In this document: positions 1 to 7,623 of the stretch, piece by piece | Layout of the letters: the number at the start of each line of letters is the position of its first letter | Position numbering within the stretch: the stretch's first letter is position 1 | Assembly: GCA_041583015.1 (NCBI GenBank) | Contig: JBFHGR010000028.1 | Span: 1-32,541, forward strand | Length of the DNA stretch: 32,541 bases | Direction: 5' to 3' | Source: Parvicella sp041583015 | GTDB lineage: Bacteria > Bacteroidota > Bacteroidia > Flavobacteriales_D > Parvicellaceae | Made by a program: the position numbers and the translations under genes | Notes under the pieces: generated by a model | Told to the model about the DNA's origin: nothing | Databases searched by the model: none | Seen by the model: the letters and a program-made list of their open reading frames with translations, nothing else

Positions 1-39
1 CCTCGGATAATTAATTACATTTTTTTTAAAGAACATTGA

Positions 40-348
40 ATAACCCCTCTTGACTTCCAAACTTTAGGTCGGAGCAATATTTACATTCACACGTGAAACA
101 CATTTAATCATACTGGTGTTCTCTGCAACAACGTATACCTTGCATTAACCTCCGTACCCAACTCTAAAGCAGCAATTCATTTTAAATTAAATTTTGATAA
201 GAATACTCAAAGAATATTGAAGTTTATTGAGATAAATCTCCATTCTCAGGACTGTAAAACATTCACAACCTCAGTTCCATTACTCCAATTACCTTTGGCT
301 AATTCTCCAAAACATCCAAAAGACAATGCAATTGTAGATAACTTTTGA
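40..348 (+). pseudogene. Possible decayed transposase integrase-core (rve) relic
   Basis: No intact gene lies in 1-403. Reading frame 1 is open from 97 to the TGA at 346-348 but has no start codon, and another TGA sits at 94-96. The translation looks like a worn DDE integrase core of the IS3 type: SNIYIHT at 73-93 resembles the DITYIHT block, LHSQDCKTFTTS (from about 226) resembles HSDxGxxFTS, and PKDNAIVDNF (316-345) resembles the PxDNAxxESFF block that carries the catalytic Glu, here Asp. NEI follows directly after the stop, as FFNEIK does in intact relatives. The spacing between the second and third blocks is shorter than usual, which fits a small deletion. This is pattern matching by eye; it may be chance. 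No terminal inverted repeats were found. Confidence 0.35.
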
Positions 349-391
349 AATGAAATAGAAATTATTGGTCATTTCTTCAAAATGCAATATT

Positions 392-399
392 TACCTTTG
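392..399 (+). promoter_or_regulatory. TAnnTTTG -7 element before pcrA/uvrD
   Basis: TACCTTTG matches the Bacteroidota -7 consensus TAnnTTTG exactly. A TTG lies further upstream at 365-367, with spacing longer than the usual 18-20. The element ends only 4 bases before the ATG at 404, so transcription from it would begin at or beside the start codon and give a leaderless or nearly leaderless message. Confidence 0.45.
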
Positions 400-403
400 G
401 GTT

Positions 404-2731
404 ATGGAATACTTGAATGAATTAAACGACCCACAACGATCAGCAACTGTTCAAATTAACGGACCTATGATGGTGATTGCAGGAGCAGGTTCTGGAAAGA
501 CAAGAGTCTTAACCTATCGAATTGCACACCTCATAGATAATGGTGTGGACCCATTCAATATTTTGGCTTTGACCTTTACCAACAAAGCCGCGAAAGAAAT
601 GAAAGAACGAATCTCTAAGATGGTAGGTTCTAACGAATCAAAAAACATCTGGATGGGAACTTTTCACTCTATTTTCGCTAGGATTTTGCGTATGGAAAGT
701 GAGAAAATTGGCTATCCAAATAATTTCACCATCTATGATACACAAGATTCAAAAAACTTGCTCAAGACCATTGTAAAAGAAATGGGGTTGGATGACAAAC
801 TATACAAAGTTAACATCGTATATGGCAGAATATCCTCAGCTAAAAATAATCTTATTTCTCCACAAGCTTATTTAAACAATGTGGATGTTGTTGCTGAAGA
901 CGCATCCAATGCTCGCCCTAAAATTGGAGACATATATCTAGAATATGCCAAGAGATGTTATCGTGCTGGTGCTATGGACTTTGATGATTTACTTTTTATT
1001 ACTAACGTACTTTTAAAAAACCACCCAGATGTATTACTGAAATATCAAGAAAAATTCAAATATATTTTAGTAGATGAGTACCAAGATACAAACTTCTCTC
1101 AATACCTTATCGTAAAGAGACTAGCGGCAAGGTATGAGAATTTATGTGTGGTAGGAGACGATGCGCAAAGTATCTACGCATTTAGAGGTGCTAATATCCA
1201 AAACATTCTTAATTTCAAAAAAGATTACCCTGATTACAAATTATATAAACTTGAACAAAACTACAGAAGTACTCAAACGATTGTAGATGCCGCAAACAGT
1301 ATCATTGTAAATAACAGAGACCAAATTCAAAAAGATGTTTGGACTAGCAACCCTCAAGGAGACAAAATAAGAGTAGTTAGAACTTTCTCGGATAATGAAG
1401 AAGGTAAATTTGTAGCAAATGATATTTTTGAAACCAAAAGCAACAACCAACTAGACAATCAATCTTTTTCTATTCTATATAGAACAAATGCGCAATCCCG
1501 TTCAATGGAGGAAGCATTAAGAAAATTGAACATCCCATATAAAATATTTGGAGGACAATCATTCTATCAAAGAAAGGAAATCAAAGATTTGCTTGCCTAC
1601 TTTAGATTGGTTGCCAATCCCTCTGATGAGGAAGCATTCAAAAGAGTTATAAACTATCCCAAAAGAGGAATTGGTCAAACATCAATTGATAAATTAAATA
1701 TAGCAGCCAACAATAACGACACAACAATCTGGAAAGTTATAGAAAATCCTGCTGAATTTGGACTAACACTGAATGCTGGAACTATGAACAAAATAAAAGA
1801 TTTTGTTCTTATGATTAGAAGTTTTTCTTCCAAGTTAAACAAAACAAACGCATATGACATCGCAGATGAAATTGCCAAAGTTTCTGGCCTTCATAGAGAG
1901 TTATACTCCGACAAAACTCCCGAAGGTGTCAGCAGATATGAAAACATTCAGGAACTATTAAACGGTATTAAAGAGTTTACCGACAATAATTCTACAGATG
2001 AAAAACTAATTACTTTACCTGACTTTTTAATTGATGTAGCACTCCTAACTGATGCAGACAATGACAATCCTGAGGACAACGACAAAGTAACATTGATGAC
2101 CATCCATAGTGCTAAAGGGCTGGAATTTCCATACGTATATATTGTTGGGATGGAAGAAAATTTATTTCCTTCACAATTATCCATCAACACACGATCCGAA
2201 TTGGAAGAAGAAAGGAGATTGTTCTATGTTGCCGTAACTAGAGCCGAAACTAGATGTACTTTAACATATGCAACAAGTAGATATAGATGGGGACAAGTCA
2301 CTCAATGCGAGCCAAGCAGATTTATTGAAGAGATTAATAGCAAATACTTAGACATGAGCATGGCCAACAGAGAACCTAACCCTATTCATCTTTCAGACGA
2401 TGACACCTATTCTGGAGGCAACAGTAATCCTTTTAGAAATCAGGAGTTTTTGAATAAATACAAATCAAGCGGAAGCAAAACCTCCCCGTCTAAACCGGCT
2501 GCACCAAAGCCTAACTTTGGCGTTCCTAAAAACCTTAAAAAGGTTACAGGCGCAACGACATCTAAAAAACTAGACAACTCTAAAGTAATTCCAGGCGCTC
2601 AAGTTATGCATGATAGATTCGGAAAAGGAAAAGTTCTTACTGTTGAAGACGGCAAAGCTACTGTATTCTTCCCTTCTCACGGACAAAAGCAACTACTACT
2701 ACAATTCGCTAAACTCGAAATAATCGGTTAA
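404..2731 (+). CDS. pcrA: ATP-dependent 3'-5' DNA helicase, PcrA/UvrD family
   Basis: A superfamily 1A helicase of 775 residues that unwinds DNA in nucleotide excision repair, mismatch repair and removal of RecA or stalled polymerase. Numbering from the ATG at 404: Q motif around Gln11 (LNDPQRSA), Walker A GAGSGKT at 27-33, motif II DEYQDTN, motif III GDDAQSIYAFRG, motif IV YRST, motif V TIHSAKGLEF, and motif VI RRLFYVAVTRA. The last 50 residues (VIPGAQVMHDRFGKGKV onward) form the Tudor-like tail that PcrA/UvrD proteins use to bind RNA polymerase. The open frame extends to a TTG at 365, but those residues match nothing in the family and the Q motif sits at its normal distance from the ATG at 404. 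The gene converges on the ABC ATPase with 4 bases between stop codons and no hairpin. PcrA, UvrD and Rep are hard to separate by eye. Confidence 0.93.
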   Translation: MEYLNELNDPQRSATVQINGPMMVIAGAGSGKTRVLTYRIAHLIDNGVDPFNILALTFTNKAAKEMKERISKMVGSNESKNIWMGTFHSIFARILRMESEKIGYPNNFTIYDTQDSKNLLKTIVKEMGLDDKLYKVNIVYGRISSAKNNLISPQAYLNNVDVVAEDASNARPKIGDIYLEYAKRCYRAGAMDFDDLLFITNVLLKNHPDVLLKYQEKFKYILVDEYQDTNFSQYLIVKRLAARYENLCVVGDDAQSIYAFRGANIQNILNFKKDYPDYKLYKLEQNYRSTQTIVDAANSIIVNNRDQIQKDVWTSNPQGDKIRVVRTFSDNEEGKFVANDIFETKSNNQLDNQSFSILYRTNAQSRSMEEALRKLNIPYKIFGGQSFYQRKEIKDLLAYFRLVANPSDEEAFKRVINYPKRGIGQTSIDKLNIAANNNDTTIWKVIENPAEFGLTLNAGTMNKIKDFVLMIRSFSSKLNKTNAYDIADEIAKVSGLHRELYSDKTPEGVSRYENIQELLNGIKEFTDNNSTDEKLITLPDFLIDVALLTDADNDNPEDNDKVTLMTIHSAKGLEFPYVYIVGMEENLFPSQLSINTRSELEEERRLFYVAVTRAETRCTLTYATSRYRWGQVTQCEPSRFIEEINSKYLDMSMANREPNPIHLSDDDTYSGGNSNPFRNQEFLNKYKSSGSKTSPSKPAAPKPNFGVPKNLKKVTGATTSKKLDNSKVIPGAQVMHDRFGKGKVLTVEDGKATVFFPSHGQKQLLLQFAKLEIIG

Positions 2732-2735
2732 AAGG

Positions 2736-4841
2736 TTATTTTAATTTAGCAACAATCCCTTTGGGAATAGAGTTTATCAATGTTTGAGTATAAATGGACT
2801 TGGGTCTTTCGTAAATATCTTCCGAAGATCCTTCCTCCTCAATTTTTCCTTTATTCATTACAATAATCCTATCACTCATAAACTTTACAACCGATAGGTC
2901 ATGCGAAATAAATAAATAAGTTAAACCAAAATCATTTCTCAATTCGTTTAACAAATTTAACACATCCGCCTGAACGGAAACATCAAGTGCCGAAACAGAC
3001 TCATCGCAAATCACAAATTTTGGTTTCAATGCAATACTTCTCGCGATACAAATTCTTTGCCTTTGTCCACCACTAAATTCATGAGGATACCTGTCAAAGT
3101 GTTCGGCCTTCAACCCAACCCGCTCCAATAAACGTAACACCTCTTGCTTTCTTTGCATGTCATTTTCACAAATACCGTGCACCTTCATCGGCTCCATTAT
3201 AGCATCTCCAATCGTCAACCTTGGATTTAGAGAAGAATAAGGGTCTTGAAAAATAATCTGCACATCTTTTCTTATGTGCCTCATATCATCCTTAGACAAT
3301 TTAAGAATGTCTTTTCCATTAAAAATAACACTACCATCAGTAGCATCAACCAAGCGAAGTAAAGTTCTACCCAGCGTGGTTTTACCACACCCTGATTCAC
3401 CTACCAAACCTAAAGTTTCTCCAGGGTAAATATCAAAACTAACATCATCTACAGCCCTTACAAAATCAGTTGGCTTGCCAAACAAATTCTTTTCCGATGT
3501 AAAGTATGTCTTTAAAGATTTAACCCTAATTAAAGGCTGAGATGCATAAATAATTTCCCTTCTCATTTTTATTTCCGCATCAGATATCTTTAACTCATTC
3601 AAGACTTCACTTACTTCTTTTTTAGTTTCCACCAATCTACCTTCTTCATCTTCATAAATAAAGTGACTACGTGTTGGCAATTCAGAAATTCGCACATCCA
3701 AAGGAGGTCTACAGGCCAACAAACCTTTAGTATATGGATGACTTGGCTTTAGAAACACTTGTTGTACAGTCCCTTGTTCCACAATTTTCCCCTTGTACAT
3801 CACAGCAATTTCGTCTGCCAATTCCGCTATTACTCCCAAGTCATGCGTAATGAAAATGATACCCATATCCATTTCCTTCTGGAGTTTTTTTAATATCTTC
3901 AGAATTGCTTTTTGTACAGTAACATCCAATGCTGTTGTTGGTTCATCAGCAATCAAAACTTTTGGATTACACGAAAGCGCCATGGCAATCATAACTCTTT
4001 GCTTTTGACCTCCAGATATTTGATGGGGATAACTTTCAAATATCTTATTCGGTCTTGGCAACTTAACTTTCTTAAACAACTTTATAGCCTTAGCCTTAGC
4101 TGCTTTTTCTCTTTTTGAACTATACCCATTATATAGAGGAATCTTAAACGACTTAAGGATTTCTGCAATTGAATTATTAACCTTACCACTATCAGGTGAT
4201 AAAAGAATTCTGTTTTTCTCAAGATAAAAAGACATCTTAGATTTTATTGTCCTACCAAACAAACCAACTTTAACAGAAATAAACCATGCTACAAAATACA
4301 ATAGAGAATACAGAACAAACAAAGAAACAATCAAAATTCCGAACAATACATTTGCAATAAAAACAAAAACATTAACGACCTTTTTCAACAAACCATTTAC
4401 TAATAATTTGACGATTGGATCTATAAATTTTGAGACCTTGCTTATCTTTACCAAATTCTTATCATGCAGCAATATCGCTTCCATTACCTGATCTCCACAA
4501 GTATATACAGGATTCAATGAAGTCATTGGCTCCTGAAAAATCATAGCAATATCATTGCCTCTAATTTTCCTATATTCTTTATCTGATAACTTAGTTAAAT
4601 CTATATTTTCCCCATCCTTGTTAAGCCATATATGACCACTTGATATTTTACCTGGAGGATTAGGAATCAAGCCCATTGCAGAAAGGGAAGTTACAGACTT
4701 CCCAGAGCCAGACTCCCCAACAATTCCTAGAATTCTCCCTTTATCCAATTTAATGGAAACATTATCCACAGCTTTAACAATACCATTTTCAGTGTTAAAG
4801 GTTGTTGTTAGATTTTCAATATGAAGAAGAGATTCTGACAA
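2736..4841 (-). CDS. Fused two-domain peptide ABC transporter ATPase (DppD-DppF/YejF type) with a hydrophobic insertion
   Basis: A cytoplasmic ATPase subunit for a di/oligopeptide importer, both halves in one chain of 701 residues. NBD1: Walker A GESGSGKS 42-49, Q-loop Gln103, signature ISGGQ 275-279, Walker B and Glu in LIADEP 296-301, His333, then the oligopeptide-type HPYTKGLLACRPP tail. NBD2: Walker A GESGCGKT 481-488, Q-loop Gln532, signature FSGGQ 589-593, Walker B ending CDES 612-615, His647. Between the NBD1 Q-loop and signature, about 113 residues (131-243) have no counterpart in NBD2 or in the usual family; 155-193 of these are strongly hydrophobic. This explains why it exceeds YejF (about 530) and GsiA (about 620). 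The start is TTG at 4841: an in-frame TAG lies two codons upstream and no ATG is near. No permease or binding-protein gene is adjacent, as is common in this phylum. Confidence 0.9.
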   Translation of the reverse strand: MSESLLHIENLTTTFNTENGIVKAVDNVSIKLDKGRILGIVGESGSGKSVTSLSAMGLIPNPPGKISSGHIWLNKDGENIDLTKLSDKEYRKIRGNDIAMIFQEPMTSLNPVYTCGDQVMEAILLHDKNLVKISKVSKFIDPIVKLLVNGLLKKVVNVFVFIANVLFGILIVSLFVLYSLLYFVAWFISVKVGLFGRTIKSKMSFYLEKNRILLSPDSGKVNNSIAEILKSFKIPLYNGYSSKREKAAKAKAIKLFKKVKLPRPNKIFESYPHQISGGQKQRVMIAMALSCNPKVLIADEPTTALDVTVQKAILKILKKLQKEMDMGIIFITHDLGVIAELADEIAVMYKGKIVEQGTVQQVFLKPSHPYTKGLLACRPPLDVRISELPTRSHFIYEDEEGRLVETKKEVSEVLNELKISDAEIKMRREIIYASQPLIRVKSLKTYFTSEKNLFGKPTDFVRAVDDVSFDIYPGETLGLVGESGCGKTTLGRTLLRLVDATDGSVIFNGKDILKLSKDDMRHIRKDVQIIFQDPYSSLNPRLTIGDAIMEPMKVHGICENDMQRKQEVLRLLERVGLKAEHFDRYPHEFSGGQRQRICIARSIALKPKFVICDESVSALDVSVQADVLNLLNELRNDFGLTYLFISHDLSVVKFMSDRIIVMNKGKIEEEGSSEDIYERPKSIYTQTLINSIPKGIVAKLK

Positions 4842-4933
4842 TAGCTATTATAAATTTTTGTGAAAGTAAAATTATTGGCGCTACTAAGCAAAAAAATAAC
4901 TAAACTTTTGCTTTAATAAGATAATATTTTCGA

Positions 4934-4962
4934 TTGATTTTGCTTTTTAACTTATAAATTTG
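4934..4962 (+). promoter_or_regulatory. Ferritin promoter (TTG-N18-TAAATTTG)
   Basis: A TTG at 4934-4936 and TAAATTTG at 4955-4962 are separated by 18 bases, matching the Bacteroidota -33/-7 arrangement. Transcription would start about 20 bases before the ATG at 4988. The leader is A/T-only with no Shine-Dalgarno, as usual in the phylum. No Fur or DtxR-like operator was recognised. Confidence 0.65.
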
Positions 4963-4987
4963 TACTATTAAATTTAAAATATAAAAA

Positions 4988-5503
4988 ATGCTGAAAGAAA
5001 AAATCGAGATTGCTTTAAATAAACAAATTGAGTTAGAAGCTTCGTCTTCACAATTTTACTTAGCAATGGCTTCATGGGCAGAAACTGTTGGACTAAATGG
5101 AACTTCTGCTTTCTTATATACTCACAGTGACGAAGAAAGACAGCACATGTTGAAGTTAATTAAGTTCATCAACGAAAGAGGCGGAAAAGCAATCATACCA
5201 GCACTAACACAACCCCCTGCAACTTATGATTCAATTAAAGAAATTTTTGAATCTCTTTTAGAGCATGAACTAAATGTCACTGATAGCATTAACAATGTGG
5301 TAGATGTTTGCTTGCAAGAAAAAGACTATACAACCCACAACTTTATGCAATGGTATGTTTCAGAACAGTTAGAGGAAGAGGCGCTAGCAAGAAATATTAT
5401 TGATAAATTGAATATGATTGGAAATGATAAAGGAGGATTATATTTATTTGATAGAGATTTAGAAACACTAGCTTCACAAACACCAGCAGATACTCAGAAC
5501 TAA
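4988..5503 (+). CDS. ftnA: Non-heme bacterial ferritin, FtnA type
   Basis: An iron-storage protein of 171 residues that oxidises Fe(II) at a di-iron site and stores it as ferric mineral inside a 24-subunit shell in the cytoplasm. The ferroxidase ligands fall at the same numbers as in E. coli FtnA: Glu17 (ELEAS), Glu50 and His53 (DEERQHM), Glu94 (EHELN), Gln127 and Glu130 (SEQLEEE). Tyr24 is also conserved. It has no bacterioferritin-type heme Met. Length and four-helix pattern are normal. It has its own promoter and is divergent from the ABC ATPase. The lysine-rich protein gene starts 3 bases after its stop, so the two may be co-transcribed. Confidence 0.93.
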   Translation: MLKEKIEIALNKQIELEASSSQFYLAMASWAETVGLNGTSAFLYTHSDEERQHMLKLIKFINERGGKAIIPALTQPPATYDSIKEIFESLLEHELNVTDSINNVVDVCLQEKDYTTHNFMQWYVSEQLEEEALARNIIDKLNMIGNDKGGLYLFDRDLETLASQTPADTQN

Positions 5504-5506
5504 GAA

Positions 5507-5986
5507 GTGTTTACGTTGAGAAAAATAGTTAATATTATTCTACTGATGTTTGTAATAACATCAGTAGATGTTGTATTCAATGAAACCTATTCTCAATATA
5601 GAGACCCATCTTCTGACAAGAGTAAAAAGAAGAGAAGCAAAAAACATAAAGTTGGCAAGAAAAAACTATTCGGAAGAAACAAATCCAAAAAACTAAAAAA
5701 AGACCAAGACCCTTTTGTTACCAAAACGAAAAAAAAATCAAGTAACCCGTACAAAGATTCTTTCAAAAGTGGAAAAAGAAGGAAAAAGAAAATCAAAGAA
5801 AAGGATGCTTTTGTTTCAAAAGGGAAAAATAAAAAATACCAACCCCACACAAAAAAAATCAAAACAAAAACAAAAGGTAAAAAACCTAAAGGATACAAAT
5901 CTTTTAAGTCTAAACCCAGACTTAAAGGTAATACCACTCACTCACGTACCGTCCACTCCGTTCCTGAAACGAAATTTTTGCCTTAA
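5507..5986 (+). CDS. Small secreted lysine-rich protein, function unknown
   Basis: I do not recognise this gene. It encodes up to 159 residues, with an N-terminal signal peptide (RKIVNIILLMFVITSVDVVF) followed by a very basic, low-complexity region of Lys, Ser and Arg with almost no hydrophobic residues. A loose internal repeat is visible: DPFVTKTKKK and DAFVSKGKNK, each followed by a short Tyr-containing stretch. The start is GTG at 5507 or TTG at 5516; the TTG gives a more typical signal peptide start (MRKIVN). The charge suggests it binds polyanions such as LPS, extracellular DNA or polysaccharide outside the inner membrane, which is inference only. It lies 3 bases after the ferritin stop. 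The A-rich codon use creates long shadow frames on both strands, so coding status rests on the signal peptide and the repeat. Confidence 0.6.
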   Translation: MFTLRKIVNIILLMFVITSVDVVFNETYSQYRDPSSDKSKKKRSKKHKVGKKKLFGRNKSKKLKKDQDPFVTKTKKKSSNPYKDSFKSGKRRKKKIKEKDAFVSKGKNKKYQPHTKKIKTKTKGKKPKGYKSFKSKPRLKGNTTHSRTVHSVPETKFLP

Positions 5987-6092
5987 ACTCAATTATTTAT
6001 CTTTTTTGGCACGATAATAGTTGTTAGAAATAATGTTGGAAATATGTAATTTTTTCTTATTATTGTAACCTAAACAAAATTTATCAGTAAAA

Positions 6093-6617
6093 GTGACTCG
6101 CTTCATTCAAATAGCAATAATTATTCTTTTCTCTAGCCAATTGGCTTGGAGCCAAGGTGGTGCTGCTGAAGCCAATCTCAAGATAAAGAGTATGTTTGTT
6201 TACAACTTCGTAAAAAATGTAGATTGGCCAACAAGTTCGAAAGAAGGCGATTTTAAAATTGGAATTTTGGCTGACAAAAAACTATATCAACTTATGAACT
6301 CAACTTACGCAGGTAAGGAAATTAATGGTCAAAAATTAGTTTTTGAGTTTTATGATAGTTTTAGCACCATGTCTAAATGCCAAATTTTGTACGTTGCACC
6401 AAACGCGAGCAAAGATTTATCCAAAAACAGTAGTAAACTTAGAGCTAACAAAACTTTAGTAGTTTCCGATTCTGGGGGACTTCTGTATGATGGATCTGTG
6501 ATTAACTTTATAATAAACAACAATAAACTAGCATTTGAAATAAGTAAAACAAATGCAGATTTAGTGCCTTTGACTATTGGCCCAGCACTTTTGAAAATGG
6601 CAGCGAGTGTGATATAA
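6093..6617 (+). CDS. YfiR-like periplasmic protein (DUF4154)
   Basis: A secreted protein of 174 residues with signal peptide 1-20 (cut near AWSQ). The mature part matches the YfiR/DUF4154 pattern: KSMFVYNFVKNVDWP near the start, FKIGILADKKLY, the CQILYVAP strand, LVVSDSGG, and INFIINNNKLAFEIS with a final LLKMAASV helix. In Pseudomonas, YfiR is a periplasmic protein that represses the membrane diguanylate cyclase YfiN. Here the gene begins with GTG at 6093, is followed after one base by a TPR gene, and then by a membrane HAMP-SpoIIE phosphatase. By analogy it may gate that phosphatase from the periplasm; this is inference. The cysteine pairs that stabilise Pseudomonas YfiR are not present (a single Cys remains in CQILYV). 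Confidence 0.8.
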   Translation: MTRFIQIAIIILFSSQLAWSQGGAAEANLKIKSMFVYNFVKNVDWPTSSKEGDFKIGILADKKLYQLMNSTYAGKEINGQKLVFEFYDSFSTMSKCQILYVAPNASKDLSKNSSKLRANKTLVVSDSGGLLYDGSVINFIINNNKLAFEISKTNADLVPLTIGPALLKMAASVI

Positions 6618-6618
6618 A

Positions 6619-7557
6619 ATGATTATTTTTAAATACATATCAACTTTATTAATTGTCTTGGCAAGTGTTCTATCTTTTGGCCAAATCTCTAACAAGTACT
6701 GTATCTATGATCAGGTTGCTTTGGAGAAATACCAAGATAAGGATTTGGATGCTGCTCGCGTGTATATTGATAGTGCAATTTTAATGTGTGAGGGATTAAG
6801 AAATGACCCATATTCGCATCATGTAAAAGGTTTTATTTACTATGAACTATACAAAAGAGACGAAGTAGACAACCCATATTCTACCCTACGTGACTCAGCT
6901 TTCAATGCATTTCTTCAATCCAACAGTTTAGATACTAATAATGAATTCCAAACTAAAAACAACAAAAGTTTGAGAAACATTGCTGCTAGAATTCAAATGA
7001 ATGTTGCCAATTTATTGGATACAAACAATTATAAAAAAGCCATTGAAGTCAATAAGTTGTACAAGGAAACCTTACTGAAAGGAGATATAAAAAGTGACAA
7101 TAAAGCATATGACATATCATTCTACATTAACCTAGGTGGTATTTTTGTAGACTTATATGAAAATGACAAAGTTTTAAATGCAACAATGATTGACTCTGCC
7201 ATTCATTACTATAAGAAAAGTTTAGAATTGGATAGTTTGAACTTCGTTGGAAACTTGCAGTTGGGATATGTTTATCACAACCTATCCATAGACATCATTT
7301 TAAGTATGGATCCAGAAGATGACATCATGACAATGTATGAAAACCAAGAAAAATCAAGCAACTTTGGTTTATTGTCTTTACCTTACCTAAAAATTGCACA
7401 TCAGCAACAACCTAAGAACACCAAAATTCTATATGGTTTAGCTGGAATATATTTCATGCTACAGGAAAAAGATAAAAGTGATTTTTATCAAAATCTATAC
7501 AATGAATTAACAAAAGAACAAGATGGGAGTCAACCTCCCCTGGATGATGACAAGTAA
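6619..7557 (+). CDS. Secreted TPR-type helical repeat protein
   Basis: A protein of 312 residues with a signal peptide (MIIFKYISTLLIVLASVLSFGQ). The mature part is alpha-helical with TPR-like spacing: ALEKYQDKDLDAARVYIDSA, KALEVN-like segments around YKKAIEVNKLYKET, AIHYYKKSLELDSLNFVGNL and LYGLAGIYFMLQEKDKSDFYQ. It starts one base after the YfiR-like stop, so the two are surely translated from one message. TPR proteins act as binding scaffolds; its placement between a YfiR-like protein and a membrane phosphatase suggests it is a periplasmic partner in the same signalling pathway. A terminator-like hairpin follows at 7585-7608. No enzyme motif is visible. Confidence 0.75.
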   Translation: MIIFKYISTLLIVLASVLSFGQISNKYCIYDQVALEKYQDKDLDAARVYIDSAILMCEGLRNDPYSHHVKGFIYYELYKRDEVDNPYSTLRDSAFNAFLQSNSLDTNNEFQTKNNKSLRNIAARIQMNVANLLDTNNYKKAIEVNKLYKETLLKGDIKSDNKAYDISFYINLGGIFVDLYENDKVLNATMIDSAIHYYKKSLELDSLNFVGNLQLGYVYHNLSIDIILSMDPEDDIMTMYENQEKSSNFGLLSLPYLKIAHQQQPKNTKILYGLAGIYFMLQEKDKSDFYQNLYNELTKEQDGSQPPLDDDK

Positions 7558-7584
7558 CTTAAAAACAAATAAATAGAAATATTT

Positions 7585-7611
7585 AAGGAGTCTTATACAA
7601 GATTCCTTTTT
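7585..7611 (+). terminator. Intrinsic terminator or attenuator before the SpoIIE phosphatase
   Basis: AAGGAGTCTT (7585-7594) pairs with AAGATTCCTT (7599-7608) over 10 base pairs with one G-U, around the loop ATAC. T-rich sequence follows (7607-7611, then TGTTTT). The hairpin ends 15 bases before the ATG at 7624, so it either ends the YfiR/TPR transcript or sets how much passes into the phosphatase gene. Confidence 0.65.
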
Positions 7612-7623
7612 GTGTTTTATAAT

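Noticed and set aside
365..403. Upstream extension of the helicase to a TTG at 365
   Set aside because: The extra 13 residues match nothing in PcrA/UvrD and would lie over the -7 element; the ATG at 404 gives the normal distance to the Q motif.
4115..4451. Frameshift or assembly chimera as the source of the ABC insertion
   Set aside because: The reading frame is continuous on both sides, base composition matches the neighbours, and the flanking NBD1 motifs resume in phase; a real insertion is the simpler reading.
5593..5937. 114-codon hydrophobic open frame antisense to the lysine-rich gene
   Set aside because: Antisense of AAA/AAG codons gives Phe/Leu runs; it has no start context or promoter and is a composition effect.
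5715..6017. 100-codon overlapping frame inside the lysine-rich gene
   Set aside because: It is a +1 shadow of poly-A-rich sequence and lacks a signal peptide or promoter; a frameshift between the two frames is not needed to explain the gene.
6007..6026. TGGCAC upstream of the YfiR-like gene, resembling a sigma-54 -24 box
   Set aside because: The -12 part reads TAGT at the required spacing where TTGC is expected, so only half of the element is present.
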